Of a stretch of 64,000 nucleotides of DNA, positions 50,755-59,372 are shown one piece after another (positions within the stretch are counted from its first letter, which is position 1; every line of letters starts with the position of its first letter). Below the pieces are notes generated by a model, which worked only from the letters and a program-made list of their open reading frames with translations, searched no databases and was not told the DNA's origin. Made by a program: the position numbers and the translations under genes. The DNA is from Caenimonas sedimenti. GTDB lineage: Bacteria; Pseudomonadota; Gammaproteobacteria; Burkholderiales; Burkholderiaceae_C. The stretch covers positions 124,001 through 188,000 of the forward strand of contig NZ_VOBQ01000013.1 in the NCBI RefSeq assembly GCF_007833165.1. The letters run 5' to 3'.

Positions 50755-50829
50755 GCCCGCTTCGCGCGGGACACGTCGGAAATTCGGCGCGGCTTTTTTT
50801 GCTGATGGCATCGACTCGCGCCCTTAGGG

Positions 50830-51888
50830 TCAGTGGCGGTGTTGGTGGTGCGAGTCGGGCGCGTGCGGATGCGCGTGCCGCGCGGGCTCGTGGACGTGCT
50901 CGTGGCTGTGCAAGCCCTGCGGCATGGGGTCGTGCCGGTGGCCGTGGTGCCCGTCCTGGTGCGTGTGGGCATGCTCGTGCTCCAACATGTCGTGCTCGTG
51001 CTCGTGGCCGTGGCGCTCGAGGAGGTGTAGGGAGACGCCCGCAGCCATCAGCAGCCCGGCCCCCGCCATGAGCAACCCGCCGGAGCGGTCTCCCAAGGCC
51101 AGAGCTCCAAGCGCGCCGATGAAGGGGGCGCAGGCGAAGACGGATCCCGTGCGCGCCGCGCCGAAGCTGCGCTGCGCCAGAAGGTAGAAGCGCAGCGAGA
51201 GCCCGTAGCCGGTCGCGCCTATCGCCAGCAGGCCCAGGGCGGCTGCGCCGCCGGGAAGAGGCTCGCCAAACGCCACGGCGAGCGCGAGGGTGGCGCTGGC
51301 TCCGAACGTGGACTTCGCCATCACCACTTGGCCGGGGTCGCGTTCCGCGAGCGCGCGCGAAGCGGCGTTGTCCGCCCCCCACGCGGCGGTGGCCACGAGC
51401 ACCGCCAGAAGGCCCGCAAGCTGAGCAGAACCGGCTCCGGCCTGGTCGAGGGCGAGCAGCGCGCCGCCTCCGAGAAGCAGAAGCATCGCGATCCAGACGC
51501 GCAGGTCCATCGTCTCCTGGTAAAGCAAACGCGCGAGGACCGCCGTGAAGAGAGCTTCCAGCGTGAGCATGAGCGAGGCCCCCGCGCCGCTCGCCCGCTG
51601 CAAGCCCCATGCGAGGGCCACCGGTCCGACCACCGCGCCGAAGAAGGCGACCAGCAGCAGGCGCGGCGCGTCCGAACGCGTGAGCGCGGCTTCGCGCTGA
51701 GCGCTCCTGCGAAGGGTCGCTCCCACAAGCGCCGCTCCCGCGTAGAGCAGGCAAGCGGTGGAGAAGGGCCCCAGCCCCTTGCCCAGGAGCTGGAGCAAGG
51801 GCGTGGAGAGGCCGAAAAGCGCGGCGGCCAGCAGCGCGAGGAAGCCGCCGGCCCCCGCGGGCCCAAGCCGAGCCACGGCGCTCTTCAC
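50830..51888 (-). CDS. EamA/DMT-family transporter with His-rich C-terminus
   Basis: A 352-residue protein starting at GTG. Two EamA repeats give ten membrane helices, with GLSTPLLQLLGKGLGPFS and ALAWGLQRASGAGASLML in the first half and AAWGADNAASRALAERDP in the second. The last 60 residues are almost all His, Glu, Asp, Pro and Gly (HGHEHEHDMLEHEHAHTH and onward). The tail should bind Ni, Co, Zn or Cu and implies a metal-transport role. It follows the DUF6488 gene by four bases. Confidence 0.83.
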   Translation of the reverse strand: MKSAVARLGPAGAGGFLALLAAALFGLSTPLLQLLGKGLGPFSTACLLYAGAALVGATLRRSAQREAALTRSDAPRLLLVAFFGAVVGPVALAWGLQRASGAGASLMLTLEALFTAVLARLLYQETMDLRVWIAMLLLLGGGALLALDQAGAGSAQLAGLLAVLVATAAWGADNAASRALAERDPGQVVMAKSTFGASATLALAVAFGEPLPGGAAALGLLAIGATGYGLSLRFYLLAQRSFGAARTGSVFACAPFIGALGALALGDRSGGLLMAGAGLLMAAGVSLHLLERHGHEHEHDMLEHEHAHTHQDGHHGHRHDPMPQGLHSHEHVHEPARHAHPHAPDSHHQHRH

Positions 51889-51892
51889 AAGG

Positions 51893-52255
51893 TCACTTCC
51901 CGGAGTGGTTCGCGGCCAGCACGTTGCCCGGCGCGCTCAGGAAAACGTATAGCGACTGCTTTTCCTTGTCGGCGGCGGCCGGATTTTTGAAGGTGACTTT
52001 CCACTCCTTGCCCTTCTTGCCGTCGACCTGCTCAATTTTCTCGTGCTTCACGCCCTTCCAGGAGGCGTCGAGCTTCCCGCTGGCGACCAGGGCGTCCTTG
52101 CGCTGCGCGGCGCACCCGAGGACCGTCTCCTCTTTGGCGGGAGTCGAGCCGTGGAAGTGGCAGGAGCTGCCCTTGTCGGCGAAGGCGGGAGCGGCAAGCG
52201 AGAGGGCCGAGGCGGAAGCGATGGCGATAGCGATGGCGATAGCGATGGATTTCAT
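51893..52255 (-). CDS. DUF6488-like exported protein
   Basis: A 120-residue exported protein whose signal peptide contains a repeated Ile-Ala run (SIAIAIAIAIASASALSL), encoded by a six-base tandem repeat. The mature part has KDALVASGKLDASWKGV, EWKVTFKNPAAADKEKQ and SLYVFLSAPGNVLAANHSG, the pattern I associate with DUF6488 (from memory). It sits between the HupE-like and DMT transporter genes, so a metal-related periplasmic role is likely. Confidence 0.65.
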   Translation of the reverse strand: MKSIAIAIAIAIASASALSLAAPAFADKGSSCHFHGSTPAKEETVLGCAAQRKDALVASGKLDASWKGVKHEKIEQVDGKKGKEWKVTFKNPAAADKEKQSLYVFLSAPGNVLAANHSGK

Positions 52256-52276
52256 GGTGGTTCCGTTCAGAGAGTT

Positions 52277-53053
52277 TCAGAGGTTGTCGCGAGTGGGATC
52301 GGGCTTGGCGAGGTCCAAGTCTTCGTGGAGGTGCTTGTGCTCCTCTTCGGGGAAGCGAAATCCCCCCGGGTCGGCGTCGTGGGCGTAGCCGTGCAGCTGC
52401 ATCAGGAGCAGCAGGCCGCCTGCGAACATGAGCGCGGTGTTGGCCGCCACCGCCAGCTTCGGAAAATTCGGGCGCCTGCGCCAAGCCGCGAGGACCACGA
52501 GCATCGCCGAGAGCGCGGCGATCTGTCCCACCTCGACCCCGACGTTGAAGCTCAGGATGCGCCCCAGCATGGCCATCTTGTCGTCCCCCAAGGGGAGTTG
52601 TTGCAGGCGCGTGGAGAGCCCGAAGCCGTGGATCAGGCCGAAAGCGAACACGGCCGCGACCAGGTTCGGCGACTTCATGTCGAAATGCCGCTGAAATCCC
52701 CCGTTGTTGTCGAAGCCCTTGTAGATCACCGTGAGCGCGATCACCGCGTCGACCAGCCAATAGTTCCAGGTGATCCCCCAGAACGTGGCCAATATCAGGG
52801 TAATGCAGTGGCCCAACGTGAAGGCGGTGACGAACTTGGCGACGTCCCGGAACTTCGTCAAGAAGAAGACCACCCCGAAGAGGAAGAGCAGGTGGTCGTA
52901 GCCGGTGAGCATGTGCTTCGCGCCAAGCACGGCGTATTGCAAGTAGCCGCCAGCGAGCATGGCCTGCTTGTCGGCTTCCGAGATGCCATGGGCGAAGGCT
53001 AGCGACGGCGCGATGAACGCGGCGAGCGTGGCCGCGCGAGAGAGGGGGTTCAT
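52277..53053 (-). CDS. HupE/UreJ-family membrane protein
   Basis: A 258-residue protein with a signal-like N-terminus (LAFAHGISEADKQ) and six or more helices. The HupE/UreJ signature is present: LGAKHMLTGYDHLLFLFGVVFFL, FTLGHCITLILA, FAFGLIHGFGLSTRLQ and FNVGVEVGQIAAL. Members move nickel or cobalt, or act as accessory proteins. The C-terminus is acidic and His-containing (EEEHKHLHEDLDL). First of three tightly linked minus-strand genes that may form one metal-transport unit. Confidence 0.85.
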   Translation of the reverse strand: MNPLSRAATLAAFIAPSLAFAHGISEADKQAMLAGGYLQYAVLGAKHMLTGYDHLLFLFGVVFFLTKFRDVAKFVTAFTLGHCITLILATFWGITWNYWLVDAVIALTVIYKGFDNNGGFQRHFDMKSPNLVAAVFAFGLIHGFGLSTRLQQLPLGDDKMAMLGRILSFNVGVEVGQIAALSAMLVVLAAWRRRPNFPKLAVAANTALMFAGGLLLLMQLHGYAHDADPGGFRFPEEEHKHLHEDLDLAKPDPTRDNL

Positions 53054-53161
53054 GGTCTTCCGAAGATGCGTCCAAGGCCGCGGGAGGGTCCGCGGGCTAA
53101 GCGACTTGACGCCGCCGTTCTCAGTTCACACGGAGAACGAGCGCGAAGCAAGCCGCGCGGG

Positions 53162-53503
53162 TCAGGACGCGAGCTTCGGGGGCCTCAGAAGGCCATCTAT
53201 CGTTGGCGAAGGGCGCTCGCGGGCTTCCCAGTCGGGGGGGCCCTGCGGCAGGGCGAGCGCGGCTCTCGCGGAGGGCGCGGCGGGCGGCGCGGCGGAGTTC
53301 GCGCCGTCCAAGTGGACATGGAAGGCGCCGTCGCCCGCCTCGTCGACGTGCATGCCGCCATCATCGTGGTGATGGTGGCCGTCGTCCTGCGCATGCGCGA
53401 GGACGTGGCCGAGTTCGCCAAGGGGCGTTCCTGCAAACGACGCGCCCGCGAGCGCCTGGCCGAAGGCGGCCAGGAACGCCAGAAGGAACATCAGCTTGCG
53501 CAT
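53162..53503 (-). CDS. Exported His-rich protein
   Basis: A 113-residue protein with a signal peptide (LMFLLAFLAAFGQALAGA) and HVLAHAQDDGHHHHDDGGMHVDEAGDGAFHVHLDG, a strong metal-binding stretch. The rest is Pro/Ala-rich. Two adjacent start codons (GTG at 53506, ATG at 53503) differ by one residue. It precedes the HupE-like gene and may act as a periplasmic metal buffer. Confidence 0.67.
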   Translation of the reverse strand: MRKLMFLLAFLAAFGQALAGASFAGTPLGELGHVLAHAQDDGHHHHDDGGMHVDEAGDGAFHVHLDGANSAAPPAAPSARAALALPQGPPDWEARERPSPTIDGLLRPPKLAS

Positions 53504-53625
53504 CACGATCTCATTCTACGGGCCCATGCGCCCGGCCAAGCTCAGCAACATCGGCCTGAGCCCGGGAGTTGTGAGGGGCGCAATGGCTGCGCGACGCGCC
53601 GGGCCTGCGCGATCGATGTCGCAGC

Positions 53626-54057
53626 CTACTTCGCAGCTTGCACGGGCGCCGCGCGCCCTAGGTCTTCAAGGATCGGGCAATCTGGACGGTGGTCGCCCTG
53701 GCAGCAGTGGATCAGGTGACCCAGCGTCATGCGCATCGACTCCATCTCCTCGATCTTGCGATCGAGCTCGGCGAGGTGCGCCGCGGCCACCTTCTTCACG
53801 CTGGCGCTCGGGCGCCTGCGGTTCTGCCAAAGCGCGACGAGCTCGGCGATCTCGGCCATCGAGAAGCCCAGGTCGCGCGAGCGCTTGATGAAGCGCAGGG
53901 TGTGGACCTCGGAGTCGCCGTAGACGCGGTAGCCCGACTCGGTCCGGTGGACCTTGGGGAGCAGGCCCAGCAATTCGTAGTGGCGCGCCATCTTGGCGGT
54001 CACTCCCGCCTTCTCGGCGGCTGCGCCAATGTTCATCCCTTCTGCGACGGTCTTCAT
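53626..54057 (-). CDS. cueR: MerR-family copper-responsive regulator CueR
   Basis: A 143-residue MerR protein: [20 protein letters not shown] helix-turn-helix, [20 protein letters not shown] wing, and the metal loop [16 protein letters not shown], in which Cys, eight residues, then Cys-Pro-Ile fit the CueR Cu(I)/Ag(I) site. The ATG overlaps the copA stop by four bases, so it is the second gene of a copA-cueR operon. An inner Met at residue 8 is an alternative start. It is a good candidate to control the spaced-dyad promoters in this island. Confidence 0.9.
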   Translation of the reverse strand: MKTVAEGMNIGAAAEKAGVTAKMARHYELLGLLPKVHRTESGYRVYGDSEVHTLRFIKRSRDLGFSMAEIAELVALWQNRRRPSASVKKVAAAHLAELDRKIEEMESMRMTLGHLIHCCQGDHRPDCPILEDLGRAAPVQAAK

Positions 54058-56501
54058 GAGGCCCTCCCTTTCCAGCGGCGTAGCGTCAAAGCGTTGGCGA
54101 CCACGCTCACCGACGAGAACGCCATGGCGGCTCCGGCGAGCATGGGGTTGAGCAACCCGAACGCCGCGAGCGGGATTCCAACGATGTTGTAGACGAAAGC
54201 CCAGAACAGGCCTTGGCGAATCTTCGCGTAGGTCTTGCGCGAGATCTCGATGGCGTCGGCCACCAGGCGTGGGTCGCCCCGCATCAAGGTGACTCCGGCG
54301 GCGTGCATGGCGACCTCAGTGCCAGTGGACATGGAGAATCCCACGTCGGCCGCGGCGAGGGCCGGCGCGTCGTTGATGCCGTCGCCCACCATGGCGACGG
54401 CCAGGCCGCCGGATTTGAGCTCGGACACGACCTGCGCTTTGTCGGCCGGCAGGACTTCGGCGCGGACCTCGTCGATGCCCAACGCCTGCGCGGCCACCCG
54501 TGCGGCGCCCTTGTTGTCGCCAGTGACCATGACGACCCTGATCCCTTGCTCTCGCAGGCTTTCCACCGCCTCCTTGGCGGTGGCCTTCGCGGCGTCACCG
54601 AACGCAAGCAGGCCGATCAGCCGCGCGGGCTGCACGCCCTCGGCCAGCCACGAGACGGTGCGCCCCTCGTCTTCCAACGCGCGCGCGCGCAACGCCAGGG
54701 GCGCAAGATCGACGCCCAGCTCTTGCATCCAGCGAGAGCTTCCGAGGCTGAGCGCCTGGCCCTTCACATGGGCCGACATACCGCGGCCTGCGACGGCCTT
54801 GGCGCCCTGCACGGGGGCGACGCTCAGCAGGTTCTCCTTGGCAGCGTCCATCACCGCGCGGGCCAAGGGATGCTCGCTTCCGGATTGGACGCTCGCTGCT
54901 TGGCGCAAAAGGCCCGTGTGGTCCCCGTCGGCCGCCTCGAAAGCGACCAGGTGCGGCTTGCCTTCCGTGAGAGTGCCCGTCTTGTCAAAGGCGGCGACCT
55001 TCACGTTGTGGGCGACTTCCAGCGCCTCGGCGTCCTTGATCAGGATGCCGCGGCGCGCGGCAACGCCGGTGCCGGCCATGATGGCCGTCGGCGTGGCGAG
55101 CCCCAGCGCGCAAGGGCAGGCGATCACCAGAACCGCGACGGCGTTGAGGATCGCGCTCTGCCAGTCTCCCGTGGCGAAGCCCCAGCTGAGGAGGGTGAGG
55201 AGGGCGATGCCCAGGACCACGGGCACGAAGACCTCGCTCACCTGGTCGACCAGGCGCTGGATGGGAGCCTTCTTGGCCTGCGCGGACTCCACCATTCGCG
55301 CGATCCGCGAGAGCGTCGATTCGGCGCCGACGGCGGTGGCGGTGGCCGTGAACAAACCCTCTGCGTTCACTGAGCCGCCGACGACCTTCGCACCGGGAGC
55401 TTTCGCCACCGGAAGGCTCTCGCCCGTGATGAGCGATTCGTCGACGTGCGTGGACCCTTCCAGGATCTGGCCGTCCACGGGCACCCGCTCGCCCGGGCGC
55501 ACGACGATCACGTCGCCGACCTTCACCTGGCCGGCGGGGACCTCGACTTCCTCTTCGCCCCGCCGCACGCGCGCGGTGTCGGGGCGCAGCGCGTTGAGGG
55601 CCCGGATCGCTTCGGTGGTCTGGCGCTTGGCACGGTGCTCAAGCCACTTGCCCAAAAGGACCAGCGTGATGACGACCGCGGAGGCCTCGAAGTAGAGATG
55701 CGGCGCCTTGCCATGACCCTCGTGGCCGATGCGGGCGATGAGTAGGTAGAGCGAGAGGCCATAACCGGCTGACGTGCCCAGCGCGACAAGCAGGTCCATG
55801 TTGCCCGCGCGCGCCTTCACAGCCTTCCAGGCGGAGCGGTAGAAGCGGGCGCCCAACCAGAACTGCACGGGCGTAGCCAGGGCCAGTTGCCACCAGCCGG
55901 GGAGGGCGAGGTCCAGCCCGAAGAGCATGCCGAGCATCGGCAGCACCAGAGGCAGGGACAGAGCGGCGGCCACGGCGACTGGCCACCAATCCGGCAGGCC
56001 CGCCTTCCCGACTTGCTCTGCCGCGTCAGTCGCCTGCGAAAGTTTCGCCTGATAGCCGGCCTTTTCGACGGCGGCCACGAGCCGCGGCAGCACGTCGTCG
56101 ACGCGGCCTACGAGCTTGACCTCGGCCTTCTCCGTCGCTAGGTTCACTTCGACAGACACCACTTCCGGCAGCTTTCGCAGTGCCTTCTCGACACGCGCCA
56201 CGCACGATGCGCAGGTCATGCCTTCGATGGCGAGGCTTACTTGCTCCTCGCGCACCGAGTAGCCCGCCCTCTCCACGGCGGCGCGCAGCGTGGCGAGGTC
56301 CACCTGGGGCGAGGCCGCGACGCTAGCGCTCTCGGTGGCAAGGTTCACGCTCGCGCGTTCGACGCCCGGCACCTTGGCAAGCGCCTTCTCGACGCGGCTG
56401 ACGCATGAGGCGCATGTCATGCCCTCGATCGGCAGCTCGATGCCCAGCTTCTGTAAGTTCATGTCCGCCAGGCTCGCTGGCAGCGTCGTCGTGTTCTGCA
56501 T
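54054..56501 (-). CDS. copA: Copper P1B-type ATPase with two HMA domains
   Basis: An 815-residue Cu(I) exporter. Two N-terminal HMA domains each carry GMTCASC (about residues 28-33 and 96-101). Eight membrane helices follow, with CPC in [12 protein letters not shown] (about 464). The phosphorylation motif is DKTGTLTEG (about 505), and [10 protein letters not shown] (about 708) and an HP dipeptide in [10 protein letters not shown] are also present. This is the CopA/CueA cytoplasmic-copper form, unlike the YHS-type pump at 45.5 kb. It is transcribed from a MerR-type promoter at 56548-56572. Confidence 0.94.
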   Translation of the reverse strand: MQNTTTLPASLADMNLQKLGIELPIEGMTCASCVSRVEKALAKVPGVERASVNLATESASVAASPQVDLATLRAAVERAGYSVREEQVSLAIEGMTCASCVARVEKALRKLPEVVSVEVNLATEKAEVKLVGRVDDVLPRLVAAVEKAGYQAKLSQATDAAEQVGKAGLPDWWPVAVAAALSLPLVLPMLGMLFGLDLALPGWWQLALATPVQFWLGARFYRSAWKAVKARAGNMDLLVALGTSAGYGLSLYLLIARIGHEGHGKAPHLYFEASAVVITLVLLGKWLEHRAKRQTTEAIRALNALRPDTARVRRGEEEVEVPAGQVKVGDVIVVRPGERVPVDGQILEGSTHVDESLITGESLPVAKAPGAKVVGGSVNAEGLFTATATAVGAESTLSRIARMVESAQAKKAPIQRLVDQVSEVFVPVVLGIALLTLLSWGFATGDWQSAILNAVAVLVIACPCALGLATPTAIMAGTGVAARRGILIKDAEALEVAHNVKVAAFDKTGTLTEGKPHLVAFEAADGDHTGLLRQAASVQSGSEHPLARAVMDAAKENLLSVAPVQGAKAVAGRGMSAHVKGQALSLGSSRWMQELGVDLAPLALRARALEDEGRTVSWLAEGVQPARLIGLLAFGDAAKATAKEAVESLREQGIRVVMVTGDNKGAARVAAQALGIDEVRAEVLPADKAQVVSELKSGGLAVAMVGDGINDAPALAAADVGFSMSTGTEVAMHAAGVTLMRGDPRLVADAIEISRKTYAKIRQGLFWAFVYNIVGIPLAAFGLLNPMLAGAAMAFSSVSVVANALTLRRWKGRAS

Positions 56502-56547
56502 GGTTGGCTCCTTGCGCCCGAATTGCCAGGCGAGGGAGGGATGTTCA

Positions 56548-56572
56548 AGCTTGACATCATGGCAAGGTCAAG
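56548..56572 (-). promoter_or_regulatory. MerR/CueR-type promoter of copA-cueR
   Basis: On the minus strand TTGACC and the dyad CCTTGCCATGATGTCAAGC, with its end about 48 bases before the copA ATG. This is the classical position for a CueR-controlled copA promoter. Confidence 0.75.
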
Positions 56573-56607
56573 CCCCTTCTGTCAGCAAGGTTGGGCGTCG
56601 CCCACCT

Positions 56608-56634
56608 GTTGACTCTGACACGGTGGCAAGGCTG
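56608..56634 (+). promoter_or_regulatory. MerR-type promoter, weaker dyad
   Basis: GTTGACTCTGACACGGTGG continuing with CAAGGCTGA. The right half matches the CueR-type sites while the left half (ACTCT) looks PbrR-like. It lies 39 bases before the small HMA gene and is divergent from the copA promoter. Confidence 0.58.
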
Positions 56635-56673
56635 ACGATGCAGGCCTTCACCACTTTCTACCGGAGCTTTGCC

Positions 56674-56868
56674 ATGATTGAACTGAACCTTCCCGACATG
56701 AGCTGCGGCCACTGTGCCAGCACGGTCACGCAGACCTGCAAGCTCGTGGACCCGGCCGCAAAGGTCGAAGTCGACCTGCACGCCAAGCTGATCAAGATTT
56801 CCTCGAACGAAGACCCCAGGAACTTCGCCGAGGCCCTGAACGAAGCCGGCTACCCGCCCGCCGCCTGA
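56674..56868 (+). CDS. Small HMA-domain copper chaperone
   Basis: A 64-residue protein: LNLPDMSCGHCASTVTQTC gives the MxCxxC site (Cys about 10 and 13), with a further Cys at about residue 21, and the fold ends FAEALNEAGYPPA. It is very similar in layout to the chaperone at 45271. It is divergent from copA, with back-to-back MerR-type promoters in the 172-base gap. Confidence 0.87.
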   Translation: MIELNLPDMSCGHCASTVTQTCKLVDPAAKVEVDLHAKLIKISSNEDPRNFAEALNEAGYPPAA

Positions 56869-56884
56869 TGCGGGAGGACCGGCG

Positions 56885-57238
56885 ATGGATCTCGCTTACT
56901 TGCCGCCCCTTCCCGTGGGGCTGATCTCAGCTGCGGCGCGCGACCTGGCGTTTCGAGCCAACCAGTTCGTCACTGCCGCTCATCCGCGCTTGCCTGGCTG
57001 GCCCGGCGCAGCAGTTTTCGCGGCGGTAGTGGCGGCCTGGCTGATGAACTCGATGGATAGGGGCTGTGGCGAGGCCGGACTCATGGTCGCCGCGTGCTTG
57101 GGGAGCTTGGTGGCCACTGCGGTGCTGACGGTCGGGTGGACTTCGGAACCCGAGGAGCTCGAGCGCTGGGCGCTGCGGGCCCTAGTGGCCGCTCTCGGGT
57201 CCGCGTTCCCGGTACTGGTCTCCACGTGGCCGCGGTGA
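56885..57238 (+). CDS. Small membrane protein, family member 1
   Basis: A 117-residue protein with GGAGG before the ATG, 16 bases after the chaperone gene. Hydrophobic segments are WPGAAVFAAVVAAWLMNSMD, AGLMVAACLGSLVATAVLTV and ALRALVAALGSAFPVLVS, with the charged motif DRGCGEAG and WTSEPEELERWA between them. Two related sequences lie nearby (57304-57596 and 58971-59279). The family is not recognised; the operon suggests a link to copper. Confidence 0.62.
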   Translation: MDLAYLPPLPVGLISAAARDLAFRANQFVTAAHPRLPGWPGAAVFAAVVAAWLMNSMDRGCGEAGLMVAACLGSLVATAVLTVGWTSEPEELERWALRALVAALGSAFPVLVSTWPR

Positions 57239-57303
57239 AGAAGCGACGAACAGCCGGGCGCCTTACCATTCCGAGTTCTTCTAGTTCGCTTCGACGCGAG
57301 AGC

Positions 57304-57596
57304 TTAGCCGAATAGCATGGGCAAGGCGGACACGAACGCTGCGGCGCCGGCCGCATGGCCCATCGCTCGAGTTCTTCGGCTCCGAGGCCCACCCGGCTGC
57401 GTTTGCCGCGGTTGCCACCAGGCTCACCGCGCTAAAGGGCGACGATCGCATCGCCGAAGCACCGGTCCGCGAAGTTGACCAGCCACGCTCCCAGTACGGC
57501 CGTGACAACGGTCACGCGAGGCAGGATCGGCAGGCACCGGTGGGCGGCCGCGTCGATATCGAGCGCGCGAAGCGGCAGCGATTGCGAAGCATCCAT
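57304..57596 (-). pseudogene. Small membrane protein, family member 2, multiply frameshifted
   Basis: From the ATG at 57596 (AAGGAG upstream) the frame gives VTVVTAVLGAWLVNFADRCFGDAIVAL then a stop. Other minus frames continue the similarity in order: AVSLVATAANAAGWASEP, then EELERWAMR, then AAAFVSALPMLFG and a stop at 57304. These match family member 1 (WLMNSMDRGCGEAG, SLVATAVLTVGWTSEP, EELERWALR, ALGSAFPVL). At least three frame changes are needed, so the gene is dead. Confidence 0.68.
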
Positions 57597-57718
57597 CGGG
57601 GCGACTCCTTGCGTCCGCGAGCCGGGCGCATGACGGCGAGATCTGGGCCCGGATGATCGCGCTTGGAGGGCGACCAAAACAGACAGAGTGCCGACGTTTT
57701 CGGACACAATGGCCGCCG

Positions 57719-58675
57719 ATGCGCAGAATCGTATTAACCGGTGTACCGCCGTTCGAGGTGCAGGACCTTGCGGGTCCACTGGAGGTATTCGCCCAGTGCG
57801 ACTACGAGATCGAACTGGTATCCCCGGAGCGTGATGGCTCGACCGCGATCAATCGAGGGCTGCGCATCACCGGCGGCACCGACTTCCGCACGTTTGATCG
57901 TCCCATCGACACGCTCTGGGTGGTGGGCGGACCCGAGGCCCCCTCAGGCCACTACGACCCCGCCTATCTGCGCTGGCTGAAAGAGATGTCGTCGCAGGCG
58001 CGTCGCGTCGGCGCGAGCTGCCTCGGCACGTTCGTCCTCGCCGCGTCGGGCGCGCTGGAGGGCCGGCGTGTGGTCACGCACTGGCAGTGGTGCGACCACC
58101 TTGCCGAGCGCTACCCACGTGTCCAGCTCGTGCGCAGTTCAATCTTTGTGAAGGACGGCCACATCTATACCTCCGCCGGCATCACCACCGGTATCGACCT
58201 TGCACTGCTGTTCGTCGAGGAGGACTTCGGGCCACGTAAGGCCTTCGCGATCGCCCAATGGCTCGTGCTTTTCGTCCGGCGGACCTCGAGCTACGCCCAG
58301 ATCAGCAAGCTGCTCGCACTGCAGTCTGGCTCGATCAAGCCCTTGGACGACTTGGAGAACTGGATCATCGAGCACCTTGCCGAGGACATCAGCGTCGAGC
58401 GCATGGCCGCCAACGTAAACATGAGCGCACGCCAGTTCACGCGCGTCTTTCGCAGCGAGAAGGGCACGACCCCGGCGCGCTTCGTCGAACGTGTTCGCGT
58501 CGAGGTGGCACGCAGCCTGCTCGAGGCGTCGGGCGTCGGCGTCAAGTCGGTGGCTGCCAAGTGCGGTTTCGGCAGCGCTGACTCGATGCGGCGTTCGTTT
58601 CTGCGTGTGGTGGACACCACGCCCAGTGTGGTCGCGGGAGCGCACCGAAAGTCGGGCACCGGTCGCGGACCGTAA
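57719..58675 (+). CDS. GlxA-family AraC-type transcriptional regulator
   Basis: A 318-residue regulator. The DJ-1/PfpI-like domain has RRIVLTGVPPFEVQDLAGPLEV, TLWVVGGPEAP, VGASCLGTFVLAASGALEGR (Cys in the SCLG elbow) and SAGITTGIDLALLFVEEDFG. The AraC domain has MAANVNMSARQFTRVFRSEKG and VAAKCGFGSADSMRRSFLRV. It is the second such regulator in the window and is only distantly like the one at 35164. Target genes are not evident; family member 3 and the hydrolase gene lie downstream. Confidence 0.86.
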   Translation: MRRIVLTGVPPFEVQDLAGPLEVFAQCDYEIELVSPERDGSTAINRGLRITGGTDFRTFDRPIDTLWVVGGPEAPSGHYDPAYLRWLKEMSSQARRVGASCLGTFVLAASGALEGRRVVTHWQWCDHLAERYPRVQLVRSSIFVKDGHIYTSAGITTGIDLALLFVEEDFGPRKAFAIAQWLVLFVRRTSSYAQISKLLALQSGSIKPLDDLENWIIEHLAEDISVERMAANVNMSARQFTRVFRSEKGTTPARFVERVRVEVARSLLEASGVGVKSVAAKCGFGSADSMRRSFLRVVDTTPSVVAGAHRKSGTGRGP

Positions 58676-58970
58676 GGACCGCGCCTCGGTACGCAACTTG
58701 GCGTAAAGCGTCGGGTAGTCGTCGTTCCCGGCCCGCCGCATTTGGGGAAGATGGGCTCGACGGTTGGCACATTGGCCCAGCCGCAGGCCATCTGGAGCCC
58801 ACGCCATGAGATCCGCCGCCCATGCCGAGCACCGCGCGAAGCACGCCCACCTACACGGTCGGCATGCCGCATCCCCGCCGGGGCCATTGAAGCGACTGCC
58901 GTTCTGTGCCACCTTCACAGCCTCCCGGGCTGTGCCGTCAGCGAGTCTCCTCGGGCCGGGGGCGCTTCAC

Positions 58971-59279
58971 ATGCGAACCCTGGCAATGCGAACCTTCTGG
59001 CCGAGCCAGCCCGCATTGCGGTGGGAGTCGCCTGCCACCGGCGCATTGCTTGCACTGGCGCCGCTTGTTCCAGGCGCGCTCGCCGCAGCCATCCTGGACA
59101 CGTTCGCCTGGTGTTATGGCGAGGCGCGTATCACGCTGGCCGTCTGCTTGATCGGCGCGGTTGCTTCAGGCACCTTGCTGCTCTGTTGGACCTTCGACCT
59201 CGCAAGCATGAGGCGTTCCATTGCTTATGCGGTCGCAGCGGGCGTCGGCGCCACCGTGCCGCTTCTCCAGTTTGGATAG
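58971..59279 (+). CDS. Small membrane protein, family member 3
   Basis: A 102-residue protein with LVPGALAAAILDTFAWCYGE, ARITLAVCLIGAVASGTLLL, CWTFDLASMRRSIAYAVAAG and a final hydrophobic end (VGATVPLLQFG). The order of helices and the motifs (CYGEAR, L.VCL..AVA, WT) parallel family member 1. An upstream in-frame ATG at 58806 is possible. It precedes the serine hydrolase gene by 93 bases. Confidence 0.55.
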   Translation: MRTLAMRTFWPSQPALRWESPATGALLALAPLVPGALAAAILDTFAWCYGEARITLAVCLIGAVASGTLLLCWTFDLASMRRSIAYAVAAGVGATVPLLQFG

Positions 59280-59372
59280 GAGGCCGCCACGGACCCTCCA
59301 ACCGACAACTCCCCCAGCCCCGTCTCTTCGCACCCGCAAGCGAAAGAAGCCCGAACCCACCCCGGAAAGACC

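Noticed and set aside
50793..50799. Run of seven T after the membrane protein at 50323 as an intrinsic terminator
   Set aside because: No convincing stem directly before the T-run was found by eye; folding software would be needed.
52190..52255. Six-base tandem repeat (GCGATA/GCGATG) at the start of the DUF6488-like gene
   Set aside because: It encodes an Ile-Ala signal peptide in frame; phase variation is unlikely because six-base changes would keep the frame.
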